Shown here piece by piece: positions 1 to 8,700 of a DNA stretch of 46,291 nt (its first letter is position 1; each line of letters starts with the position of its first letter). Under the pieces are notes generated by a model. That model was not told where the DNA came from and searched no databases. It saw only the letters and a list, made by a program, of their open reading frames with translations. Position numbers and translations under genes: made by a program. The DNA is from Donghicola mangrovi (GTDB taxonomy: Bacteria > Pseudomonadota > Alphaproteobacteria > Rhodobacterales > Rhodobacteraceae), in NCBI RefSeq assembly GCF_013377535.1, contig NZ_JABCJE010000016.1:1-46291 (forward strand), written 5' to 3'.

Positions 1-1
1 C

Positions 2-844
2 CGTCTTTATCCGGTGACGATGGGTGTGAGTAAGCAGCTGCTCCCCATCTACGACAAGCCGATGATCTATTATCCGATTTCGGTGCTCATGTTGGCCGGT
101 ATCCGCGAGATCTGCCTCATCACCACGCCTCAGGATCAGGATCAGTTCAAACGCACCCTAGGGGATGGCAGCCAGTGGGGCATTTCACTGACCTATGTCG
201 TGCAGCCTAGCCCAGATGGTCTGGCACAAGCATTCATCCTTGCTGAAGAGTTTCTGAATGGTGCTCCGTCCGCATTGGTGCTTGGCGACAACATCTTCTT
301 TGGTCATGGCTTGCCAGGTCTATTGGCCCAAGCTGATGCAAATGCAGATGGTGGCACCGTGTTCGGCTATCACGTGTCTGATCCCGAACGATATGGTGTG
401 GTTGATTTCGACGCAGACGGTACTGCACGTGAAATCATTGAAAAGCCGTCTGTGCCGCCGTCGAACTACGCTGTCACAGGTCTATATTTCTTGGACAGCT
501 CTGCGCCAGAACGCGCTCGCCAAGTCAAACCCTCTCCCCGCGGAGAGTTGGAGATTACCGATCTGTTGCAGATGTATCTGGACGAAGGCAAGCTTCGTGT
601 CGAAACAATGGGCCGCGGTTATGCTTGGCTAGACACTGGCACCCATGGATCACTGTTGGATGCGGGGAACTTTGTCCGGACATTGACCAAGCGCCAAGGA
701 CTGCAAACAGGCTGCCTAGAAGAGATTGCCTATGACGCAGGGTGGATTGATCGAGAGCAGATGCAAGCGCGTGCAGAGCTGTTCAAAAAGAACGATTATG
801 GTGCGTATTTGATGCAGAGGTTAAAAACCCGCGATCTAGTTTGA
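2..844 (+). CDS. rmlA: Glucose-1-phosphate thymidylyltransferase RmlA, 5' end outside the window
   Basis: RmlA makes dTDP-glucose from glucose-1-phosphate and dTTP, the first step of dTDP-L-rhamnose synthesis in the cytoplasm. The frame is open from the first bases of the window and reads RLYPVTMGVSKQLLPIYDKP, the usual nucleotidyltransferase sequence just after the GGSGTR loop, so only about the first dozen residues are missing. Further family motifs are GDNIFFG, an EKP motif and NYAVTGLYFLD. The stop is TGA at 842-844. An in-frame GTG and ATG inside the motif are not the true start. The remaining rml genes are probably to the left. IS-A copy 1 begins 32 bases downstream and separates rmlA from the glycan cluster. 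Confidence in family and partial status is very high. Confidence 0.95.
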   Translation, partial: RLYPVTMGVSKQLLPIYDKPMIYYPISVLMLAGIREICLITTPQDQDQFKRTLGDGSQWGISLTYVVQPSPDGLAQAFILAEEFLNGAPSALVLGDNIFFGHGLPGLLAQADANADGGTVFGYHVSDPERYGVVDFDADGTAREIIEKPSVPPSNYAVTGLYFLDSSAPERARQVKPSPRGELEITDLLQMYLDEGKLRVETMGRGYAWLDTGTHGSLLDAGNFVRTLTKRQGLQTGCLEEIAYDAGWIDREQMQARAELFKKNDYGAYLMQRLKTRDLV

Positions 845-857
845 ATCGTATTTCCTC

Positions 858-875
858 CAGCTCAATATTGAGCTG
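858..875. repeat. Perfect 18-bp palindrome directly abutting IS-A
   Basis: CAGCTCAATATTGAGCTG is its own reverse complement. It lies 14 bases after the rmlA stop, and its last base touches the first base of the IS-A left end at 876. No T-run follows it in either direction, so it does not look like an intrinsic terminator. It may be an insertion target or half of a former terminator. Confidence 0.7.
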
Positions 876-931
876 TGAATTGCCCCGTGTATTGTGGACG
901 CCTTCTTCGCTAACTTTTAGGCAAGGAGGCC

Positions 932-1204
932 ATGATGGGCACAGGGAATTTCACAGACGATTTCAAGCGCGATGCGGTCGCGCAGATCACCGAACGGGGC
1001 TATCCGGTAAAGTAGGTTTCGGAGCGGTTGGGTGTCAGCACGCATTCGCTCTACGCGTGGAAGCGCAAGTTTGCGAAGTCGGTGTCAGGCGACAGCGAAA
1101 AGGATGCCGAGATCCGTCGTCTGAAGCGCGAACTGCTGCGTGTGACGGAGGAGCGGGATATCCTAAAAAAGGTGACCGCGCATTTCGCCAGGTATGCAAA
1201 GTGA
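932..1204 (+). pseudogene. IS-A copy 1 orfA, IS3-type HTH protein with internal stop
   Basis: OrfA of IS3 elements binds the terminal repeats through a helix-turn-helix. The start is ATG at 932 after GGAGG. The reading runs MMGTGNFTDDFKRDAVAQ and then meets TAG at 1013-1015, where other members have GAG or similar. It continues in the same frame through SERLGVSTHSLYAWKRKF and the leucine-zipper-like RRLKRELLRVTEERDILKK, ending with TGA at 1202-1204. A single nonsense change is the only visible lesion. The stop overlaps the GTG start of orfB (1201), which would allow translational coupling. Confidence 0.85.
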
Positions 1205-2113
1205 GATACGCGTTCGTTGCCGAGCATCGCGGACTATTCTCGGTTCGGGCGATTTGCCGCTGCTTGCGGATCCAGTCGAGTGGTTTCTATGCGTGGCTGA
1301 AGGCCCCTCTGAGCCGCAGGGCTATCGAAGACCAACGCCAGACTGCGATGCTGCAAGAAGCATGGGTTGAAAGCGGCAAGGTTTACGGGCACCGGATACT
1401 GCATGACGACCTTCTTGAGCAAGGAGAGAGCATCTGCCTGAACCGTGTGGCACGTCTGACCCGACTGGCCGGGATCACAGCGCAGATTGGCTACAAGCGC
1501 CGTCCCGGCAGGTATGGTGGCAAGCCATCAATCATCGTGGATAACACACTGGACCGCCAGTTTGACGTTGCCGCGGCGGACAATGTTTGCCCTTACGGCG
1601 ATTAGGCAATCGCCTGCCGGGTAACAGGTGACAGACATCACCTATATCCGAACCCAAGAAGGCTTTGCGTATCTGGCTGTCGTCATCGACCTTTATTCCA
1701 GAAGGGTCGTTGGTTGGTCGATGCAAAGCAGGCAGACGACCGATGTGGTTCTGCAGGCACTCCTGATGGCGATCTGGCGTCGGAAACCCCGCGACAAGGT
1801 CCTGATTCATTCGGATCAGGGCAGCCAATTCACCAGCATGGATTGGGCTGCGTTTCTACGCGCCCACAAACTGGAACACTCGATGAGCCGAAGGGGCAAT
1901 TGCCACGATAATGCTGTCGCAGAGAGCTTCTTCAATTTACTCAAGCGCGAACGGATCAGACGGCGAACATACCGAACGCGTGCAGAAGCAAGGCAGGACG
2001 TGTTCGACTACATCGAAATGTTCTACAACCCGAAGCGCAAGCACGCGCATAACGGCATGCTGTCGCCAATCGAGTTCGAACGGCAGCAGGAACTGAACAA
2101 CAAAGGCGTCTAA
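1201..2113 (+). pseudogene. IS-A copy 1 orfB, DDE transposase split by a 37-bp hairpin insertion
   Basis: The frame starts at GTG 1201 (VRYAFVAEHRGLFSVRA) and runs through VYGHRILHDDL to the DNV that precedes the first catalytic Asp. There it enters the inserted hairpin and stops at TAG 1603-1605. The second half resumes at GTG 1628 (VTDITYIRTQEGFAYLAVV) and holds the integrase core: D in TDIT, D in HSDQGSQFTS, E in DNAVAESFF. The expected joint is DNV-W-VTDIT. The actual distance between the two frames is 37 bp longer, a +1 shift. Deleting the insertion would restore a complete OrfB. Other mutations that abolish activity cannot be excluded. Confidence 0.88.
1590..1627 (+). repeat. Hairpin insertion A (family 1) inside IS-A orfB
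   Basis: A short segment absent from the expected transposase sequence reads CCCTTAC, then stem GGCGATT (1597-1603), loop AGGC, stem AATCGCC (1608-1614), then TGCCGGGTAACAG (1615-1627). The stem is perfect over 7 bp. The 3' tail matches the tails of the elements in IS-B (TGCCGGGCAGTG, TGCCGGTAACAG), while the stem sequence is different. The net length added to orfB is 37 bp. Confidence 0.75.
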
Positions 2114-2170
2114 AAAACTAGGGACTATTCATTCAGGCGCAGATCGGAAACCCCAAATCTCAATGGGACG

Positions 2171-2211
2171 CAGACGCCGGATACAGAGTAACCTGCCGGT
2201 TACGAGAGACC
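2171..2211 (-). repeat. Possible diverged family-1 hairpin between IS-A and the sulfotransferase gene
   Basis: On the minus strand the sequence reads GTCTCTC, then stem GTAACC, loop GGCA, stem GGTTAC, then TCTGTATCCGG. The CTCTC lead and a perfect 6-bp stem fit the family-1 plan, but the tail matches only loosely. It is the only candidate outside an IS coding region and could be coincidental. The rest of the 97-bp gap (2132-2228) holds nothing recognisable. Confidence 0.35.
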
Positions 2212-2228
2212 TGAGTTTCAGAATATTT

Positions 2229-3197
2229 CTACCAATTCAGCTTGGTCAGCTCTCGGGACAGTTTCCGTGCAATCACCTCAAGCTGCTCACGCGAAAAGCT
2301 GTAAAGCATTGAGTCATCGGGGTCCGGGAAACGCTTGATCGCGTCGTCTGTGCTTGGTACCGAATAGACCTCGTCCGCCGGGATGACAGGATTCACCTTG
2401 CTGATCGAAGACCGCATTCTGGCCAAAAAGGGTTCCAGTTCTTCGCGGGAGATCGCCGGATATTCCGACCGAACATCAGGCAGGTTGTTGCACAAGGGGT
2501 CGCTGATCAAAACCGAGGCACGCCGTCCCAGAAACTTGCTGAACTCGATTTGCAGCGCCAGCTCCCCATTGGTAACCGAGCGGTTGACTACAAGACGTTC
2601 GGGCTGGTTCAGGCTGTCCTGTTGCAGCCCCAGCCAATCCTCGGTCACGCCGGCCAGACGTTTGCTGTGCCGAGAGTAATTTCGGATCGAGACTTTCGCT
2701 CCCGCCTCATTCAGCGTGGTCACGAAATTCTTGACTTCCCGGGGAACCTTGTAGTTTCCCAGAAACTGGGAGAACCTGTCGGTATTACCGGATCGCTTGA
2801 CCGTCTGCTGGTACAAGGAAACCGCATGTTCCAGCGGATCGCGAATAAAACACAGAACGCGCAGATCGAATTCGCCATCCCGGACCTTTTCGAGAAACGC
2901 TTTTGCATTCCCGCCGTTTAGGTAGGCGAACAACTCTTCATGCGAGAACAAGACGGCCTGATCTTCGGACAGATGTCGACAGGTTTCTTCCACTGCCTCC
3001 AGCAAGGCCATTTTTCCGGTATGAATATTCCCCGCCGTAATCCGACCGGCCCGCGCATTGGCAAAGCTGTTCGTCAGGTCCGGATAATGGATTTTCTGGG
3101 CCGCCAGTACATCGCTAGACATCGCCAGACAGGATTGCAGGAAACTGCTGCCGGTCTTTCCGTGCCCAGCATGAAGATAAACGACTCTGGGTGTCAT
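2229..3197 (-). CDS. Sulfotransferase-family protein
   Basis: The protein probably transfers sulfate from PAPS to a glycan. The 322-residue product opens with MTPRVVYLHAGHGKTGSSFL, whose KTGSS loop is the 5'-phosphosulfate-binding motif. The 3'-phosphate-binding region is FIRDPLEHAVSLYQQ, at about residues 115-130. The start ATG at 3197 is preferred because AGGAG lies 7 bases upstream; longer readings begin without a ribosome site. No signal peptide or membrane segment is visible, so it should be cytoplasmic. It is the last gene of the minus-strand glycan cluster, 171 bases after the SGNH gene. The acceptor cannot be predicted. Confidence 0.82.
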   Translation of the reverse strand: MTPRVVYLHAGHGKTGSSFLQSCLAMSSDVLAAQKIHYPDLTNSFANARAGRITAGNIHTGKMALLEAVEETCRHLSEDQAVLFSHEELFAYLNGGNAKAFLEKVRDGEFDLRVLCFIRDPLEHAVSLYQQTVKRSGNTDRFSQFLGNYKVPREVKNFVTTLNEAGAKVSIRNYSRHSKRLAGVTEDWLGLQQDSLNQPERLVVNRSVTNGELALQIEFSKFLGRRASVLISDPLCNNLPDVRSEYPAISREELEPFLARMRSSISKVNPVIPADEVYSVPSTDDAIKRFPDPDDSMLYSFSREQLEVIARKLSRELTKLNW

Positions 3198-3368
3198 GCG
3201 CCCACTCCTGTTCTTGGGGTCTGCAAACGATTTTTCGTCTAAAAAATCTCTCTGCGTATCAGTGGTATCGAAACCGGGGCTCAGTTGCAAACGAATGCAA
3301 TGACCCAGCGTTTTCTGCTCAGTTTAAGCAGGCGTCCGCATGGCGAGGACTTGATGAGGATGGCGGTT

Positions 3369-4322
3369 TCATACAAGCCTAATTGCAACAATTTGCCCCA
3401 AAGCAATTTTATGCTCGATATGGAACATATCTGTATGCAAGGCTAAGGAAACAGCTTGGTGTGCAAAATGGCTACTAAGTTTTTGAATATACATCCCGTT
3501 CGGTAGAGGGACAAAACGTTTCACGTTCTGGTTCGACGGATCCATGTAGTAGCAGAAGAGATCTTTGGTATCCTTTGGACCATGAAGCCGCAAGACACCT
3601 CGCGTTTCACCTGAATTCACGAAAAATCCTAGAATGAATTCAGTTTGGGCGAGTCGCACGACGCTGCCGGGCGCCAAAATCTTGAAATCTTCCTGAATTA
3701 AGCTATTTTCAATTCGACTATCCGCGAGATCGGGTCGATCGAAGGTAATTACACGTACAGAACTCGTGTAGTTGCGCAATTCGCTCGGCGCTGGGGCACC
3801 GTCAAAATGCATCTTTAGCCAAACGGCAAATTCGCGGCCCACTTGATTGGCAACTGGGATATTGGGATGATGCTTGTCAATATAAAGGGGAACATTATCG
3901 TTCCTAAGATTCCTAATTCTCAGCGCAGCATCAAAAATGCCGCAACCGGTCTGGTGACATAAATCTAACTGACGAGTTACTAGCGGTGGCATAGTGTCAA
4001 GCGTTTTAAGAGGTGGAATTCGCAGTACTGTGACCGGCGCAAATGATCGCAAACTCGACAAAAGCATGAAATAAAGCCTATCAAAGAAAATTTCGCTGCC
4101 AACGTGCGTTGGGTAAGATTCATCATTGGCTGAACATTCCAAAATGATGTGATCAGCTTGACTTTTTTCAATGTCACTCAAAGTGGAAAAGAATTGAGTG
4201 AACGGAGCACCTCCTAAGGCGATACGGCTTACCTCATACCCCGATGGCAATTCAGCACAGAAACCATCATACCACCCCCCACTCAAAAGGGAATTCGAGG
4301 TTCCGACGACCAAAACTTTCAT
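3369..4322 (-). CDS. SGNH/GDSL-hydrolase-like protein
   Basis: The 317-residue product begins MKVLVVGTSNSLLSGGW, resembling block I of SGNH hydrolases (nucleophile Ser in a GxSN context). A later DKHHPN at about residue 150 could supply the catalytic Asp-xx-His. A C-terminal region of about 130 residues looks beta-rich and may bind carbohydrate. Such proteins often add or remove acyl groups on polysaccharides, which fits the neighbouring GT61 and sulfotransferase genes. The start ATG at 4322 has GGAAGG 9 bases upstream. The GT61 gene ends 29 bases before it, suggesting one transcript. The role as acylesterase or acyltransferase is inferred, and the catalytic assignment is tentative. Confidence 0.6.
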   Translation of the reverse strand: MKVLVVGTSNSLLSGGWYDGFCAELPSGYEVSRIALGGAPFTQFFSTLSDIEKSQADHIILECSANDESYPTHVGSEIFFDRLYFMLLSSLRSFAPVTVLRIPPLKTLDTMPPLVTRQLDLCHQTGCGIFDAALRIRNLRNDNVPLYIDKHHPNIPVANQVGREFAVWLKMHFDGAPAPSELRNYTSSVRVITFDRPDLADSRIENSLIQEDFKILAPGSVVRLAQTEFILGFFVNSGETRGVLRLHGPKDTKDLFCYYMDPSNQNVKRFVPLPNGMYIQKLSSHFAHQAVSLALHTDMFHIEHKIALGQIVAIRLV

Positions 4323-4351
4323 CGCAAGCACCTTCCGCCTCTGTCTTGACC

Positions 4352-5422
4352 TTAATTAAAGCACTCAGCACGCATAGTTTGGATTTTCTGCAATTCCTGT
4401 TCGGCAACGACTGTATCTTCCCAATATTTCTCCGCTTCGCGCCGTTCAAAAATAAGAAAATCTCGTAGAGAAAATTGCCCCATGACAAGGTCATGCGCTT
4501 TCATCTCAGAAAAAATTGAATCGGGGTTCAAGCAGTAACTTGGAGAGTTAGGACCATTTTTGCCGTTGCGACCCACCGTTCTGACGATTGTTGCGCTGTG
4601 TCCAAGATAGAAAAAACTGGCTCTGCTTGAAATGCTTGGGCCGAAAATCAGATCTCCGCGTGGTCTTCTAGGAATCATGAAAATGCTGTTACCCACCGAG
4701 CCACACAGGTCAATTCCATGGATCGCACTTCCTTCCGTGAATACGATTTTCTTAGCACGCGTGATCATTGCGACCTGTGAACGGATACTCGGAGAATCCT
4801 CAGGCCTCGTGTATACGAAACCGTTGTCCTGTAACATTTTTGAAAAATAGCCTTCACCGATCAAAGATCCTTTGTTTGCAAGATGGGTTCGGCCGTAAAA
4901 AAGGAATGGCTCAGGAATTGTACTGTCAGGAGGAAAATGTTTCTCCAGCCACTTCAAATACCAAGATTCGGGCATCATGCCTGCACGAAGACCAGGAAAA
5001 GGGAAGTCTAGAGACTGTACCAAATGCGAAGTGCGAAGAAAAAAAACTTTTTCTTTTGGTACGCCAGCTAGTTCACAAAACTCAAAAATGAATCCAGGCG
5101 TAAATTTTTCGTTCTGAAAACATGAAAAAACTACCCCATCATAACTTTGATCGTAGGCATAGAGCCGAGGCAAAGCATCTATAATGAAGTGGCCGAAATG
5201 CATTTTCAACGGACCGCCATATAGATAATGGCCCTCAAGCTTCCTCTCAACCTTCAGGTTTTCATTCGTGACCGCAAATGCATTAATTGGTTTCCCCAAA
5301 ACGAATTTATCTGCATGCCAAGGCCGGCCAGCAGCTTCTGGCCCGCCGGAAAAAGTGCTCACATGTGGATACACTACGATATTCTTTCGATTTTCGACTT
5401 CAGATATAACAGACTGAACCAT
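4352..5422 (-). CDS. Glycosyltransferase family 61 protein
   Basis: The 356-residue protein resembles GT61 (formerly DUF563) transferases. Diagnostic stretches are MHFGHFIIDALPRLYAYDQ at about residue 73 and ITRAKKIVFTEGSAIHGIDL in the C-terminal half, corresponding to the conserved GHWLxD-like and EGS-HxxNL-like motifs. No membrane segment is seen. The gene follows a 349-bp gap, so it may be the first gene of a separate transcript with the SGNH and sulfotransferase genes. It is AT-rich compared with the catabolic region. The donor and acceptor sugars are unknown. Confidence 0.82.
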   Translation of the reverse strand: MVQSVISEVENRKNIVVYPHVSTFSGGPEAAGRPWHADKFVLGKPINAFAVTNENLKVERKLEGHYLYGGPLKMHFGHFIIDALPRLYAYDQSYDGVVFSCFQNEKFTPGFIFEFCELAGVPKEKVFFLRTSHLVQSLDFPFPGLRAGMMPESWYLKWLEKHFPPDSTIPEPFLFYGRTHLANKGSLIGEGYFSKMLQDNGFVYTRPEDSPSIRSQVAMITRAKKIVFTEGSAIHGIDLCGSVGNSIFMIPRRPRGDLIFGPSISSRASFFYLGHSATIVRTVGRNGKNGPNSPSYCLNPDSIFSEMKAHDLVMGQFSLRDFLIFERREAEKYWEDTVVAEQELQKIQTMRAECFN

Positions 5423-5771
5423 CTGGGCCTTTCTTAGTACATAACTTCGATAACTCTAGGAAATAAAATTCATCCAATCATAAGTAAAAAATGTCTCTGA
5501 CAAAGCCAAGCCATCTTACTTTCCTTAGGCCTATCGCAACGCAAAAACTCAATAATTCTCTCTATTCGAATATCTGAATGCCGAGAAAATTCTGCTGCCA
5601 GAAACAGAAAGAACGACTTGGAACAATTAAACACTCCATTTTCCTCCCGTCCTACCTTTACTTTCAAGCTTTACTTGAATTCGAAAGGTGATCGGCGTCC
5701 TTCTACAAGGGTCAAGTAAAGCCAGTTCAAGGACGAGAGGGAAAGACCTATTCTACATATAGAATTCCGTG
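5423..5771. other. AT-rich intergenic gap of 349 bp
   Basis: This gap lies between the end of the multi-transferase gene and the start of the GT61 gene, both on the minus strand. It is AT-rich and contains no open frame with a family I recognise. It is the logical place for a terminator of the long operon and a promoter for the GT61 gene, but I see no strong hairpin with a T-run and no convincing -35/-10 pair. Confidence 0.5.
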
Positions 5772-8700
5772 TCAATTTAAATTCATACGGGCACGTTGAT
5801 CAATCAATAAGTCTCCTCCGATTTGATGAATTCCTGATTCAATCTGATCGCAGAAATCTATCCAAGATGATGGCGGCGCCATAGAATTCAGTATTGTATC
5901 CGCGCAAGAATACCGCATGGCGAAACAATATTCTTGAATGCGATCAGTGTAAAAAACATAGTCCTGATTTTCCGGTCCCTTCGACGCGTACTCTCGTGGC
6001 CTTTGCGGAAAGGTCAAAGGGCCTTGAGCAAAAGAAAAACGCTGACGTAAGTGATCACCGATCGGGCCCATTATTGTTGGCAAAGCCAAGCTCGCACGTG
6101 ATTTTCCAGCTGAAGCATCACATAGAAACTTTATCGCATTTTGTTCAAAAATCACATTTGGTTGCGCAAAAATGATGTGCGTTTGCTCTCCAGTCCAATC
6201 AGAAACTAACATCTTTGACAGCAACTCCCAAGATTCTAACTTTGCTACCTCAAAGTGGGAATTACCTAACTTATTATAGGTATCTTGAAGGCCTTGGTCA
6301 CTTTCCCCAACATATATCAAAGTGACTTTCTCAACACCTGATTTCCCGGAGAAGCGTTCAACAAGAGTATCATTGCAAGAAGAGCGATCTGAGATCGGTA
6401 TAATGAGATGTGCAGCAATATCGCTGTCTTGCACGTTCGAAAGAATGAAAGGTGCAGCACTATTAATTGTTTGCTTCAAGATGGATAGGTTTGACCCATG
6501 ATCTTCTATTCGCGTAATTTGATTGCTGACCTTGTCCATAAAGTAGTCTGACAAAAGTGCTCTTACATAAATTGGCTTAGAGGCCCTGCAGTAACGCAGG
6601 ATTAGTTCCCAATCGACAAGTCGCGTCATACCTTCGTTGAAACCACCATAGAGCTTGAATAGATTTCTGCTGTGGACAAAACAATTCAAATCAATGAAGT
6701 TACGGTTTTCAATCTGAGCCAAGCTAAACTCACCACCCCGTATTACGACTGGCTCTGAAACCGATCCGTCGCGATCGTAACGCACTTGGTGAATGAGTTG
6801 AGCGCAATAGGCAGTTTGCGCGCCGGACGCTAGAATTCGCGCGATCATGACCGATAAGTAGTTTTTCTGCCAAGTGTTATCACTATCTAAATATGCAATA
6901 ATATTCCCTTGCGCGTTCTCCAAACCTACGTTTCGTGCATGAGATACGCCGCAATTTTTTTCCAAACTAATTACGCGACAGCGACCGTCACCATGCTCTT
7001 CGGCCGTCGAAATAGCAATAGCGGCGCTATCATCGCTGCTTCCATCATCAACAACGATCAATTCTACGTCTGGATAGGACTGCTGGAAGACAGATATCAT
7101 GGCTTCAACAATTGTTTCAGCGCGATTATAAGCGGGCATTATGACGCTTACTTTAGGGATATTTTCTTCCGCAATGGGAATGGGATTAATATTGCGAGCA
7201 TCGATATAGCTACTTACCAAGGAATCCTTTTGATCAAATCGCGCTTCTCGGTGGTGAAATAACCATTCTTCTTTTTGATAAAAATTATTGCCATGAAGAG
7301 ATTTGGCGGGAGGGTTGCAATCTACTTCGCGCTTGTGGAGAACCTGTCCTGTTGCTGCAAGCTTTATGGTCAGGGTGCGGCGCTTTCCATCAAGAACACA
7401 CAAAGGAAGCCTGATAATGAAGGCATTATGTCCACGTCCGTTGCCTGCTTGTTGAAGGTCTGCTCGAAATTGGTTGGCAGAACCACTCGCTAGATAGCGA
7501 TCACCCTCAAAGACATCTATTTCGACGGGCTCGTTAAAGTTTGTACTGTTTAAAACCCAGCCGCGAATGGCCATACTACGAATACCTTCAATTCGGCTTC
7601 GATATTCGAAATCATGTGGTACATAGTATTTCGTTTCAGCTATGATCTCTCCCAAGCCTGAGACTAGCTTTATTTCGTGCGGAAGCCCATCATTAAGATA
7701 CGCTCCCCCTGAGATCTCGAAATCAACAGATTTTATATCGTGTGAGTTAGCTGCGTTGCCAACTGCCGAAATGACTTGATCATCAATTAAAACCACACCA
7801 GAAATTGGAGCACTTCCATTATCCTCTCGCGTCAGAGATCCAAATATTTTACCGCCCTTGGTGGCCTTCAAGTTTCCGGAGTAGTAGCCATAAGACATTC
7901 TTTCCGGAACCGTAAAGTTCCATTTTGGACCAGTGAGACCATCTTCTCCGTCCATCAAAGCTGCTTCAGAAATCTTCTTATATTCGACGTACCTTGATGG
8001 ATCGCGACTCTTAATACGCTCTAGCCAATCCGAAACGAAGGTCGCTTTGATATAATCAATTGTTTCAACCTCATGCGCAGGTGAAAATTTACGTGTAAAT
8101 GTTACTATATTTCTGATTAAATAATAAAAATAGTAGTCTGCAGGGAGATTTCCCTTCTCTGACGTCTTGTCGTGAAACAGTATTGCACTTGGACATACAT
8201 GTAAAACATCTCCAAGCGCGTGCCTGACAGTCAAACACCAGTCGGTTTCTTCAAAATACAAAAAATAATCTTCAGGAAACAAACCAACTTCCTCGAAGAT
8301 CTTTGATCGACAAAAAAGGCTTGCACCAGTTAGATATTCGACTGTGTAAGGGGTGTCAGGTACAACCCCTTCATCCATACCATTATAGAGATGGTCAGTC
8401 CGAGTACCACCTGCGAACTTTACTTGCCCTCCGGCAGACCACACCAAGCGACTCTTGCGATTTTTTAATATTTTAGGTCCTATTACGTGGGCATCTGGGG
8501 TTGACAGCGCATAACTACGTAGATTTCCAAAGGCAGTCGGCTCAACTTCAGTATCTGGATTCAGAATCCATACGAATTCGTGCCCAGCCTCTTTAGCCAG
8601 ACAAATGCCGATATTATTACCCGCAGCGTATCCTAAATTCTCATGGCTTCGATAGATTTCTATGATGAAGTCATATCGATCAATTAGCTCTCTAAATTCA

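Larger units (their letters stand above)
876..2131 (+). mobile_element. IS3-family insertion sequence, IS-A copy 1 (inactive)
   Basis: The element is 1256 bp. Its imperfect terminal inverted repeats begin TGAAT at the left (876) and end ATTCA at the right (2131); about 27 bp at each end align, including a shared GACGCC block. It carries orfA (HTH protein) and orfB (DDE transposase). No target-site duplication is visible: the flanks read ctg and ttc. Both genes are broken: orfA has an internal TAG and orfB carries a 37-bp net insertion (the hairpin at 1590-1627). A second copy lies at 21553-23812 and a fragment at 38868-39011. The copies differ at many positions, so they are not recent duplicates of each other. 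Confidence 0.92.

Noticed and set aside
858-875. rmlA intrinsic terminator
   Set aside because: The palindrome is perfect, but no T-run follows and IS-A begins immediately after it.
841-1200. Plus-strand open frame leading into IS-A orfB
   Set aside because: The frame is open by chance across the rmlA end and orfA. Real OrfB sequence starts at GTG 1201; the upstream residues match no transposase.
2250-2290. CTCTCGGGACAG near the sulfotransferase end resembles the hairpin-family lead
   Set aside because: It falls on ordinary codons (LSREL) of an intact gene, and no paired stem or TGCCGG tail follows.
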